A DNA stretch of 13,180 nt from NCBI GenBank assembly GCA_021782525.1, contig JAJXUY010000018.1, positions 1 to 13,180 on the forward strand. The letters are read 5' to 3'. The first letter of the stretch is position 1. The number at the start of each line of letters is the position of its first letter. Source of the stretch: Acidobacteriota bacterium (lineage in GTDB: Bacteria; Acidobacteriota; Thermoanaerobaculia; Thermoanaerobaculales; Thermoanaerobaculaceae). Positions 6,279 through 12,073 of the stretch are shown here, piece by piece. The notes under the pieces were generated by a model. It saw only the letters and a list, made by a program, of their open reading frames with translations. It was not told the DNA's origin and did no database searches. The position numbers were made by a program, and so were the translations under genes.

Positions 6279-6671
6279 TTATCGCCGGCTCCCTGCGGGC
6301 ACCCAGCGAGCGGCCGCATCGGCACTATCATCGGGCCGCGTATTGAATGCGATCGCAGCGCCTGGGGCAGCCTTGCGTACAGCGTTGATGACGACTTCAA
6401 ATATCGCAAGGCGTTTGGGTGGCAGGCGCACGCCGGCTCCGATAACAACACAATCATAGGTCTTCGACGCCAGTTGCCTCTCTACTGCCGGCCCGGCGCT
6501 CTCATCCGGCCGGATGTAGGCAACCTCCCCTTCCCACCCCCGGTCAACGAACTGCTTGAGCGCAATCGCAATACCGGCGTGGACCTTCTCAACGGACATG
6601 CCAGGCGGCAAAGCGGGGTCCGAAAAATCCACAGTCTCCGGGTCGTAACCGAGCAGCAGAACTCGCGTCAT
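6279..6671 (-). CDS. Conserved hypothetical protein (inverted cassette gene)
   Basis: This encodes 130 aa from ATG 6671, with AGGAGGG just upstream on the minus strand. A possible -10 GATAAT lies at 6698-6693, but no convincing -35 was found. The protein begins MTRVLLLGYDPETVDFSDP and has alternating strands and helices: VLLLGY, EVAYIRP (49-55), YDCVVIGAGVRLPPKR (72-87), AAIAFN (105-110). It looks like a small Rossmann-like domain, and I recall similar uncharacterised proteins in other bacteria. No catalytic motif stands out. With the inverted attC at 6203-6262 it forms a complete cassette on the minus strand, its ends GTTAGGCGGC and GCCGCCTAAC matching over 10 bp. Confidence 0.85.
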   Translation of the reverse strand: MTRVLLLGYDPETVDFSDPALPPGMSVEKVHAGIAIALKQFVDRGWEGEVAYIRPDESAGPAVERQLASKTYDCVVIGAGVRLPPKRLAIFEVVINAVRKAAPGAAIAFNTRPDDSADAAARWVPAGSRR

Positions 6672-6738
6672 GAGACCCTCCTCGTAGCCGGTATTATCGC
6701 ACCACAGTTTGCCGAGGGCATCGAGTGTCTCCTTAGCC

Positions 6739-6866
6739 GCCTAACCAGCGCTTACAGGCGCTGCGTCCGGGGCCGAGATTGCTCGGAGGTTGCAGCGTGG
6801 CGCATCATCGTTCCGTGCCAGAAGCCTTTGCGGTTGTGGGCGCGCGTCTGAAGCGCAGCGTTCGGG
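6739..6866 (+). repeat. attC site 10 (128 bp, GTTC-type right box)
   Basis: Left box GCCTAAC 6739-6745, right box GTTCGGG 6860-6866. The arms GCGCTTACAGGCG and CGTCTGAAGCGC pair with one extra left-arm base and one mismatch. The right box has GTTC instead of GTTA. The same arm sequence recurs at 7899 and 8433, a second attC lineage in this array. Confidence 0.85.
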
Positions 6867-6939
6867 TGCGCCCGTGTCCGCCCGACACCCGTGAGATACG
6901 ACATTCCCTAGACACCACGCCTTCCTCCCTCGCCCCGCT

Positions 6940-7152
6940 ATGCTGAGTCGAAAGCCGCTCACAGTCGCTGACCGGATCGTGGCGGTACTCCTCGCTCTCC
7001 TCTGCTGCGGCGCTGGAGTCGTGAGCATTGTGCTCGGGATCCGCCACGGCCGGGTGCTGCTCATCGTAGGCGGGCCGGCTGCGATCGTCCTGGGCCTGCT
7101 CTTCGCCCGCGCTGCGTGGATCGGCCGCCCGCTGAGCCTCCCAGGTGGCTGA
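6940..7152 (+). CDS. Small two-helix membrane protein (cassette gene)
   Basis: This encodes 70 aa from ATG 6940. Two hydrophobic segments, about residues 12-34 and 39-58, are separated by a short basic turn (GIRHGR). The N-terminus carries positive charge, so it is probably an inner-membrane hairpin. There is no Shine-Dalgarno before the ATG; the upstream sequence is C/T-rich. Either the message is leaderless or the start lies further in. No family is recognised. The cassette's two ends do not complement each other (GTTCGGG against GCCTAAC), so this unit may be a fusion of two cassettes. Confidence 0.6.
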   Translation: MLSRKPLTVADRIVAVLLALLCCGAGVVSIVLGIRHGRVLLIVGGPAAIVLGLLFARAAWIGRPLSLPGG

Positions 7153-7398
7153 GCCGCGACCTCGGCCTGCAGTCGCCGCCGCCGAGCCAAGGGACCCTCG
7201 CCGCACCGGAACCCGCCGGGACCGCAGGGGCGCTGGCCAACTGGCGAATGAAGCTGGCGGAACGCGCACGACCGGAGGGGTGCTTGGCGGATCGCGAGGT
7301 CCGGGTCGCGCAAGAGTTCAACGGTGCCGCGACATCGCGAGATCGGTGACTTCTTGGCGCGAAAGATGTGCCGAGATCTCGGAGTGCCGGAGCCTAGC
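7153..7398 (+). other. Gene-free stretch in the cassette before attC 11
   Basis: No credible gene was seen in these 246 bases. Open frames across it lack ribosome-binding sites and have low-complexity composition. A GTTCAAC at about 7316 matches the attC box consensus, but no pairing arm follows. Since the flanking cassette ends are mismatched, this may be the remains of a second cassette. Confidence 0.5.
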
Positions 7399-7496
7399 GC
7401 CTAACAGGCCGTTGCAGCCGCGCCTCACGGCTGTCACGCCGCGTGCAGGGGCAGGCGTCGCGCCAGCCGGCGGGCGGCTGAACGGCGGCGTTAGAC
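7399..7496 (+). repeat. attC site 11 (98-bp family)
   Basis: Left box GCCTAAC 7399-7405, right box GTTAGAC 7490-7496. Arms GCCGTTGCAGCCG and CGGCTGAACGGC have the extra left-arm G. It is nearly identical to the sites at 1254-4908 although it lies beyond several sites of other types. Confidence 0.95.
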
Positions 7497-7544
7497 GCAC
7501 CCTAATGGCGATCACCTATGGACCCTTAATCTGATTCGCCGATC

Positions 7545-7877
7545 ATGATTTTTCAGGCTCGGCAGTTGTACGAGGCGGATATGGTCGCGGCCGCATTGGA
7601 AGAGGCCGGCATTCGGCAGATCAGAAAGGTCAAGGGCAGCAGGGCGAGTGTTCTCTATTGCATCTTCGTTTCCTCGGAGGTCGAGGCCCAGGCTCGAAGA
7701 ATTGTGGGAACCATCTCTGCGGACGACGAGGCGAAAGTAGGGAAGGCACCGTCGGAGCGAGTTGGCCGCGCCAGGCCACGGTTGAGGGCGATCGCCGTAG
7801 CGGTCTTCGTCATCGTTGTAGTCGGTGGCTTCGCTTTGGTAGTCCTTGGGTGGCTACAGGCCATGCGAGGGCACTAG
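7545..7877 (+). CDS. DUF2007-like protein with C-terminal membrane anchor (cassette gene)
   Basis: This encodes 110 aa from ATG 7545; no clear Shine-Dalgarno is present. Residues 1-57 follow the DUF2007 pattern: a hydrophobic strand, then EADMVAAALEEAGI (10-23), a second strand with a hydrophobic VLYCIFVSS (36-44), then EVEAQARRIV. DUF2007 is a small ACT/ferredoxin-like fold often called putative signal-transducing; its ligand is not established. A basic linker follows, then one hydrophobic helix at about 81-105, so the domain would be held at the membrane. A separate DUF2007-like gene occurs at 10352 outside the array. Confidence 0.75.
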   Translation: MIFQARQLYEADMVAAALEEAGIRQIRKVKGSRASVLYCIFVSSEVEAQARRIVGTISADDEAKVGKAPSERVGRARPRLRAIAVAVFVIVVVGGFALVVLGWLQAMRGH

Positions 7878-7898
7878 TGCCGGGCGGGGCAGCCGGGC

Positions 7899-8024
7899 GT
7901 CTGACAGGCGCTTGCAGCTGCACGCCGGCCAGCGAGTTTGTGCGGCGGCCTCGCGGGGTTCATCATCATGCCATGCCGAAGCCCGAAGGGTCAGCCGGCG
8001 TGCCACTCAAGCGCAGCGTTCGAC
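7899..8024 (+). repeat. attC site 12 (126 bp, GTTC-type right box)
   Basis: Left box GTCTGAC 7899-7905 has one change from the consensus RYYYAAC. The right box is GTTCGAC 8018-8024. GCGTCTGAC still complements the cassette start GTTAGACGC at 7490 with one G-T mismatch. The arms GCGCTTGCAG and CTCAAGCGC leave one unpaired base. Confidence 0.82.
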
Positions 8025-8058
8025 GCCACAAGCCACACCAAGCGTCGCTGGAGGACCC

Positions 8059-8427
8059 ATGAAGCCTCTCGCGCTCGTCTGCAACGTCGTCTCGTTCCTC
8101 TTCACGCTGCTTGTGATCGCAGGCGATGGTCCCGCCACGAAGACCGTCTACATCGTCCTCATGCTCCTCTTGCTTCTCATCCCGATCCTCACGCTCCTGG
8201 CGCTCGGCCGCCCGCAAACGTTCCGGGCAAGAGCCACCGCCGTTCTCCGTCTCGCGGCTCTGGGCAATCTCGTCCTGCTCGGGTTCGTCTGTTGGGCCCT
8301 GGTCGACCAGCACCCTCACCCGAACGAGCCGGGCTTTCTTCCGTACGCCGCCCTCATGATCCTCACGCCGATCCTCAGCGCCATCGTCCTCCTGCGCCAC
8401 CCACCCACTGAACTACGGCACGGCTAG
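8059..8427 (+). CDS. Four-helix membrane protein (cassette gene)
   Basis: This encodes 122 aa from ATG 8059, with GGAGGA at 8050-8055. The same frame is open further left, but that part covers attC 12, so the ATG next to the Shine-Dalgarno is used. Hydrophobic segments lie at about 3-21, 29-48, 62-82 and 94-113, with short polar loops and a His-rich loop (DQHPHPNEP, 83-91). It is an inner-membrane protein with no recognised family. It is the last clear gene of the array; its closing attC is decayed. Confidence 0.8.
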   Translation: MKPLALVCNVVSFLFTLLVIAGDGPATKTVYIVLMLLLLLIPILTLLALGRPQTFRARATAVLRLAALGNLVLLGFVCWALVDQHPHPNEPGFLPYAALMILTPILSAIVLLRHPPTELRHG

Positions 8428-8432
8428 GCGGC

Positions 8433-8497
8433 GTTCAACCAGCGCTTGCAGCGAACGCCCACGCCCTGAGCTTCAGGGCGCCGCCGAAGCGACGCGC
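8433..8497 (+). repeat. attC site 13, decayed (right box lost)
   Basis: GTTCAAC (8433-8439) followed by CAGCGCTTGCAGCG is the left half of a GTTC-type attC. GGCGTTCAAC still matches 8 of 10 bases of the complement of the cassette start at 8018. The partner arm is reduced to CCGAAGCG near 8483-8490, and no GTTRRRY box follows. It marks the last site of the recognisable array. Confidence 0.65.
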
Positions 8498-8513
8498 CGG
8501 CTCCCGAGCCGGC
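8462..8513. other. Two adjacent perfect hairpins at the array end
   Basis: CGCCCTGAGCTTCAGGGCG (8462-8480) is an 8-bp stem with a 3-base loop. GCCGGCTCCCGAGCCGGC (8496-8513) is a second 8-bp stem. Neither has a T-tract, so simple intrinsic termination is doubtful. The first may be the tip of the decayed attC hairpin. Confidence 0.5.
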
Positions 8514-8552
8514 CGTGTGGGCTATGATCTGGGGCACACCCAGGGGGCCGAG

Positions 8553-8669
8553 ATGCGGTTGGAGTTCACAGCGGTGTTCCAGCAGGTTCCCGAGGGCGCC
8601 ATCGCCTTCGGTGAGGAGTCGCCCGGCGCGAACACCCAGGCCCGCCGCACGACAGGAGGACGTCCATGA
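8553..8669 (+). pseudogene. Truncated HicB-type antitoxin start
   Basis: An open frame of 38 codons begins at ATG 8553 and reads MRLEFTAVFQQVPEGAIAFG and then EESPGANTQ. This is the N-terminal half of the HicB antitoxin fold, where the family normally has AVFxxVPEGYIAFVEELPGANTQG. After about residue 29 the homology stops and the frame runs through the Shine-Dalgarno of the next gene, ending in an ATGA overlap at 8666-8669. No HicA toxin is visible nearby. A TATGAT (8523-8528) upstream may be its old -10 element. It is best read as a deletion remnant, now at most a leader ORF for the reductase gene. Confidence 0.7.
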
Positions 8670-9334
8670 GAAGGCTCATCGCATCTACGTTCGCGTCGCT
8701 CGACGGCATCATGCAAGCGCCCGGCGGACCGGAGGAAGACCCAACCGGCGGTTTCACCCTCGGCGGTTGGATGTTCAGATACGCGGACGAGAGCATGGAC
8801 ATCTCGGCAGCCGGGTTCGACGGCCACGGTCGCGAGCTGGTGCTCGGGCGCAGGACCTACGAGATCTTCGCAGCGTACTGGCCGTACCAGCCGGGCGACG
8901 ATCCGGTCGCGAAGACGCTCAACGCGGCGAAGAAGTTCGTCGCGTCGCGCACGTTGACGGCGCTCGGCTGGAACAACTCGACGCTGCTGCACGGCGACGT
9001 CGTCTCGGCGATCGCCGCCCTCAAGGCCCAACCGGGCCCCGACCTGCAGATGATCGGCAGCGGCGACTTGCTGCAAACGCTCCAGGCCGCCGCGCTGATC
9101 GACGAGTACAACGTGTGGACGTTCCCAGTGGTGCTCGGGCGGGGCAAGCGTCTCTTCGGCGAGACCGCCAAGCCATCGGCGCTGCGGCTCGTTCGCTCTC
9201 AGGTTTCGACGACCGGCGTCGTGATGAGCACCTATGTGCCGGACGGCGATGTCCGGCCCGGGTCGTTCGCGAGCGCCGAGCCGAGCGAGAAGGAGCGGGC
9301 CCGACGCACGAGGATGGCGGATGGGACGTGGTGA
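8666..9334 (+). CDS. Dihydrofolate reductase family protein (RibD C-terminal-like)
   Basis: This encodes 222 aa from ATG 8666, with AGGAGGA about seven bases upstream. The start MRRLIASTFASLDGIMQAPG, the ELVLGRRTYEIFAAYWP block (57-72), the MIGSGDLLQTLQAAALIDEY stretch (129-148) and WTFPVVLGRGKRLF (151-164) are typical of the YwjB/YyaP-type branch of the RibD_C/DHFR superfamily. These are NADPH-binding reductases whose substrates are mostly unknown; genuine folate or riboflavin activity should not be assumed. The length is normal; the Glu/Arg-rich tail (about 210-222) is extra. An attC remnant lies downstream, so the gene may once have been a cassette. Confidence 0.92.
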   Translation: MRRLIASTFASLDGIMQAPGGPEEDPTGGFTLGGWMFRYADESMDISAAGFDGHGRELVLGRRTYEIFAAYWPYQPGDDPVAKTLNAAKKFVASRTLTALGWNNSTLLHGDVVSAIAALKAQPGPDLQMIGSGDLLQTLQAAALIDEYNVWTFPVVLGRGKRLFGETAKPSALRLVRSQVSTTGVVMSTYVPDGDVRPGSFASAEPSEKERARRTRMADGTW

Positions 9335-9449
9335 TGTGAAGAGGACGGCGCGCGCTCACCACGCATGCAGGCCGACGCCGGTTCGTGGCGCGGGTCGATC
9401 CAGGTGCCGGGCGAAGGACGCGCTCGGTCGCGTGAGGTGCCGCCGCCAG

Positions 9450-9511
9450 AGCACGCCGTGGCGGCCGCCCGACTCGGCTGCCACGCCGCGTGGGGTGGCA
9501 CGCGGCGCGCC
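9450..9511 (+). repeat. Fossil half attC of the 98-bp family
   Basis: About 57 bases from GCCGTGGCGGCCG to CGCGGCGCGCC align with the left half and tip of the 1254 attC with about seven substitutions and no gaps, by eye. The tip CGCCGCGTG/CACGCGGCG is now a perfect 9-bp hairpin. The left box is degraded to CCAGAGC, and the right arm and right GTTAGGC box are absent. It lies in the gap between the reductase and DUF4386 genes. Confidence 0.7.
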
Positions 9512-9552
9512 GTGACCGCGGCCGACCCGAAGCACCGTGGGAGGAGGGACAG

Positions 9553-10275
9553 ATGAGCACGCCGGTGCAAGATCGATCCCCCGAGGCGACCAGGCGACTG
9601 GCGCGGATCGCGGGGGCGGTCTACGTGGCGGTCGGCGTCGCGAGCGCGTTCGGCTTCTACCACGCGCCGGTGGTCCAGAGCGATCCGGCCGCGATCGCCC
9701 GCGGCCTGCTGGCGTCCGACCTGCGCTTCCGGGTCGGGGTCGTGACCGACCTGCTCTCGACCGCGCTCGCCGTGCCGCTGGCGCTGCTGCTCTACCAGCT
9801 CTTCCGGCCGGTGCAGAAGGCGCAAGCGGCGTGGATGGCCGTGCTGCTGCTGGTGGCCGTGCCGATCTCGTTCGTGGTGGCGCTCCACTACGTCGCGGCG
9901 CAGTGGCTGCTGAGCGGCGCCCCGGTCGTCGCGGCGCTCGCCGGCCCCGAGCGGCAGGCGCTCGGGATGCTCTTCCTGCGCCTGCACACCCACGGAGTGC
10001 TGGCGGTCGAGATCTTCTGGGGGCTGTGGCTGCTGCCGTTCGGTCTGCTGGTCCGGCGATCGGGGTTCCTGCCGCGCGTCCTCGGCGTGCTCCTCATCGT
10101 CGCCGGCGCGGCGTACGTCGCGCACAGCCTCGTGACGCTCCTGCTCGGCGGGCAGCGGTTCCTCCCGTTCGAGCGCCTCACCATGCTGGCCCGCGCGGCC
10201 GGCGAGTTGCCCGTCATGCTGTGGTTGCTGGTCGTGGGGGCGCGCGCGCGCGGGGCGATCTCGGAGGCGACGTGA
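9553..10275 (+). CDS. DUF4386 family membrane protein
   Basis: This encodes 240 aa from ATG 9553 after GGGAGGAGGGA. Six hydrophobic segments are visible, about 18-38, 62-82, 92-114, 148-168, 175-195 and 214-231. The opening ATRRLARIAGAVYVAVGVAS and the IARGLLASDLRFRVGVVTDL stretch (48-67) are hallmarks of DUF4386, a family of unknown function in the inner membrane. The length is normal. An in-frame GTG at 9490 would extend it across the attC fossil and lacks a ribosome-binding site. Base composition is clearly richer in GC than the cassette genes, consistent with resident chromosome. Confidence 0.9.
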   Translation: MSTPVQDRSPEATRRLARIAGAVYVAVGVASAFGFYHAPVVQSDPAAIARGLLASDLRFRVGVVTDLLSTALAVPLALLLYQLFRPVQKAQAAWMAVLLLVAVPISFVVALHYVAAQWLLSGAPVVAALAGPERQALGMLFLRLHTHGVLAVEIFWGLWLLPFGLLVRRSGFLPRVLGVLLIVAGAAYVAHSLVTLLLGGQRFLPFERLTMLARAAGELPVMLWLLVVGARARGAISEAT

Positions 10276-10351
10276 CCCGGCGGTGCGAGGGGCCGGCGTT
10301 CCTCGCCGCCACAGGCCGGTCGTGAAGCAACGCGAGGGAGGATCGAGCGAA

Positions 10352-10765
10352 ATGTACTGCCCAAACCCAGACTGCCCAGACGTGCAAGAGTCCGGCGAGC
10401 CGGGCGAGTACCGCGACGACGTCCGGGTGTGCCCGAAGTGCGGCGCCGAGCTCGGGCCGGGGACGCCGGGGGACGAGCGTGAAGGAACCGGGACGGGTCC
10501 CGAGGGCGACGCCGAGCCGAACGGTCCGCTCGTCGCCGTCGCGGCGTTCAACTACCGCCAGGATGCGGAGCTCGCGGCCTCGTTCCTGCAGGCGAACGGC
10601 GTGGAGGCCGGCGTGTTCGGCGACGACTGCGGCGGCACCGACCCGCGGATCGGGTTCTCCTCGCGGGCGCGGGTGATGGTGCCTGAGGGGCAGGCGAGCC
10701 TCGCGGCGACGCTGCTCGACCAGGGATCCGATGCACCGGCGGAAGGGAGTGAGCCGTGCAGCTAA
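10352..10765 (+). CDS. Zinc-ribbon plus DUF2007 protein
   Basis: This encodes 137 aa from ATG 10352, with GGGAGGA at 10335-10341. Cysteines 3, 8, 27 and 30 (CPNPDC and CPKCG) form a zinc-ribbon-like N-terminus. After an acidic Gly/Glu linker (about 33-58) comes a DUF2007 domain: LVAVAAFNYRQDAELAASFL, QANGVEAGVFGDD, then ARVMVPEGQASLAATLL. The likely role is a small cytoplasmic sensor or adaptor; the ligand is unknown. The end overlaps the start of the cupin frame by 10 bases, so the two were probably co-translated. Confidence 0.85.
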   Translation: MYCPNPDCPDVQESGEPGEYRDDVRVCPKCGAELGPGTPGDEREGTGTGPEGDAEPNGPLVAVAAFNYRQDAELAASFLQANGVEAGVFGDDCGGTDPRIGFSSRARVMVPEGQASLAATLLDQGSDAPAEGSEPCS

Positions 10766-11085
10766 GCGGGGTTCCGTTTGGGACGACCGACTGGGCCGCG
10801 ATCGAGCCGACGGAGCACCGGGGCGAGACGGGGACGGCGACCTGACGCACGCGGCAGTTCGGAAACGTGCGCGTCAGGATGGTCGAGTACACCCCCGGCT
10901 ACCTCGCCGACCACTGGTGCGAGAAGGGGCACATCCTCCTCTGCCTCGAAGGCGGGCTGACGACGGAGCTCAAGGACGGCCGGACGTTCGTCCTCAGGCC
11001 GGGGATGAGCTCCCAGGCGTCCGACGGCCAGGAGCCGCACCGCTCCTCGACGCGGGTGGGCGCCACGCTGTTCATCGTCGATTGA
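10756..11085 (+). pseudogene. DHCW-motif cupin gene interrupted by an in-frame TGA
   Basis: From GTG 10756, with AGGGAG upstream, the frame reads a family-like N-terminus (GVPFGTTDWAAIEPTEHRGE) until TGA 10843-10845 at codon 30. It then continues without a shift through RTRQFGNVRVRMVEY, YLADHWCEKGHILLCLEG and the FVLRPGM turn to TGA 11083. The family has Trp where the TGA stands, so one G-to-A change (TGG to TGA) explains it. The full length would be 109 aa, normal for this single-domain cupin family of unknown activity. ATG 10867 could give a 72-aa C-terminal piece. A sequencing error is possible. Confidence 0.8.
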
Positions 11086-11176
11086 ACGGCCCGGCCGGAG
11101 CGGCGTCTCGTGGTGCCTCGCCGCATCGGGTCACCAGCGACGAGGGCGCGCGGACTCGGGCGCCGGCGACCGGGGG

Positions 11177-11310
11177 CCGGTCATCGCCTACGACCGCCTC
11201 GGGTACGACAGGGCCCCGCCGCGCACGGCGCCGCCTGTGGCCCACTTCCTCAACGAGGAGGCCGAGGTGCTGCCGCGGGCGCTGCTCGACGGGTTCGGGC
11301 GACGTCGCGG
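11177..11310 (+). pseudogene. Remnant of an alpha/beta hydrolase
   Basis: About 45 codons in the frame of GTC 11180 read VIAYDRLGYDRAPPR and VAHFLNEEAEVLPRALLDGFG. This matches the stretch between strand beta-4 and the helix before the nucleophile elbow in alpha/beta hydrolases (usually AYDRxGYGRS, then EAExLxALLDxLG). The G-x-S-x-G nucleophile, the upstream oxyanion region and the rest of the domain are all missing. A run of ten G lies just after it (11336-11345). The rest of 11086-11391 holds nothing else I can name. Confidence 0.6.
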
Positions 11311-11391
11311 CCGCACCGGCGTGCGGGCGAGGTTCGGGGGGGGGGCCGCTCCAGGGGGCGCGCATCGAGACACGGAAAGGAAGGAACGGCG

Positions 11392-11907
11392 ATGGACGTG
11401 GCGCGAGCTGAAACGGCAACGCTGGACTCCGGCGCCGGACAGGGACGGACACGGTCTCGCAACTCGGGCCCAACGGTGGCGGTTTTGGCGGCGCTGCTGG
11501 CTCTCACGAGCTGCGCGAGCGCGCGGGTCGTGGGCCGCGGCCCGACCCCGGGAACCACGGCGGTACGGGTCGCGGTGTTCGACGACGACGCCGACGCCAA
11601 GGCGGGACGCACGACCCGGCAAGCGATCGTGACCAGCCTGCGCGAGGGTGGCGAGGACGGGCGCACCCTCGCGGAGAGCGCCGAACCCACCTGGGTGCGG
11701 ACCGACCTGCCGCCGGGTCCGTACACCGTCCGGCTGGAAGGCCGCCGCACCGCATCGGGGACGCTGCACCGTCTGGTCAGCGACAACTGGGCGAGCTTCG
11801 AGCTGAAGCCGGGCGAGACCGTGACGGTGCAGGTGATCCTCCACAGCCAGCGGGAGACCGTCCGCATGACGGTCGTTCCGCCGCCGCTCCTCGACGTGAA
11901 GGAATGA
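11392..11907 (+). CDS. Putative lipoprotein, beta-rich
   Basis: This encodes 171 aa from ATG 11392, preceded by AGGAAGGAA. After a long charged N-region comes a hydrophobic core (VAVLAALLA) and the lipobox LTSC with Cys 41, so the protein should be lipidated and exported. The mature part is beta-rich; TDLPPGPYTVRLEG (about 104-117) and a later FELKPGETVTVQVIL resemble carboxypeptidase-regulatory/PEGA-like sandwich domains, often found in cell-envelope proteins. The partner or substrate is unknown. The same frame is open to 11110 but without a ribosome-binding site. Confidence 0.8.
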   Translation: MDVARAETATLDSGAGQGRTRSRNSGPTVAVLAALLALTSCASARVVGRGPTPGTTAVRVAVFDDDADAKAGRTTRQAIVTSLREGGEDGRTLAESAEPTWVRTDLPPGPYTVRLEGRRTASGTLHRLVSDNWASFELKPGETVTVQVILHSQRETVRMTVVPPPLLDVKE

Positions 11908-12008
11908 CGCCGCCGCGTGGCCGCGCCGCGGCGCCTCGGCCCGGAGCCTCGCGCTCGCGGCGGCGGTGGGCGGCGGGCAACAGGGCGGGCCTGCGGTAGG
12001 GTGAAGCC

Positions 12009-12071
12009 ATGACCAGGACGGGCGCGTGGCGAACGACGTTTGTCGCTGCCGCCACGCTCCTGTGGGGGTGA
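12009..12071 (+). CDS. Possible 20-aa leader ORF
   Basis: ATG 12009, with AGGGTGA just upstream, starts MTRTGAWRTTFVAAATLLWG and stops at TGA 12069-12071, two bases before the probable GTG start of the next gene. The peptide looks like the first residues of a signal peptide. It may be a coupled leader, or the cut-off start of a lost gene. Confidence 0.3.
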   Translation: MTRTGAWRTTFVAAATLLWG

Positions 12072-12073
12072 CC

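Larger units (their letters stand above)
1..8500 (+). mobile_element. Integron gene-cassette array (integrase not in window)
   Basis: Thirteen attC sites alternate with short genes over 8.5 kb. Cassette joints, taken at the G^TT of each right box, fall near 117, 489, 1345, 2081, 2622, 4065, 4999, 5668, 6256, 6860, 7490 and 8018. The box opening each attC is the reverse complement of the cassette's own first bases: GTTAGCT/AGCTAAC for the first full cassette, GTTAGGCGTC/GACGCCTAAC for the second, and 12 bp for the 2081 cassette. That is expected only if each unit once existed as a circle. The genes mostly point the same way as the attC polarity, which places attI and intI upstream of base 1. 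Without an integrase in view it could be a sedentary chromosomal integron or a CALIN (attC cluster lacking an integrase). The right end is decayed. Confidence 0.95.

Noticed and set aside
7116..7349. 77-aa plus-strand open frame after the small membrane protein
   Set aside because: No ribosome-binding site, overlap with the upstream gene and low-complexity composition.
398..7496. Regular repeats considered as a CRISPR array
   Set aside because: The units are 98 bp, widely and unevenly spaced, and separated by genes; they have attC boxes and arms, not short repeats with short spacers.
7491..7532. Possible promoter before the 7545 gene (TAATCT)
   Set aside because: No -35 hexamer at a usable distance.
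8462..8513. Tandem hairpins as an intrinsic terminator
   Set aside because: No T-tract follows either stem, so listed only as structure.
8515..9339. 274-aa plus-strand frame overlapping the reductase
   Set aside because: Out of frame with the conserved reductase motifs and Arg-rich; the 222-aa frame has the Shine-Dalgarno and family pattern.
9232..10551. 439-aa open frame on the minus strand
   Set aside because: It lies opposite the DUF4386 and DUF2007 genes and has a shadow composition (Arg, Gln, Glu, His repeats). The plus-strand genes have ribosome-binding sites and family motifs.
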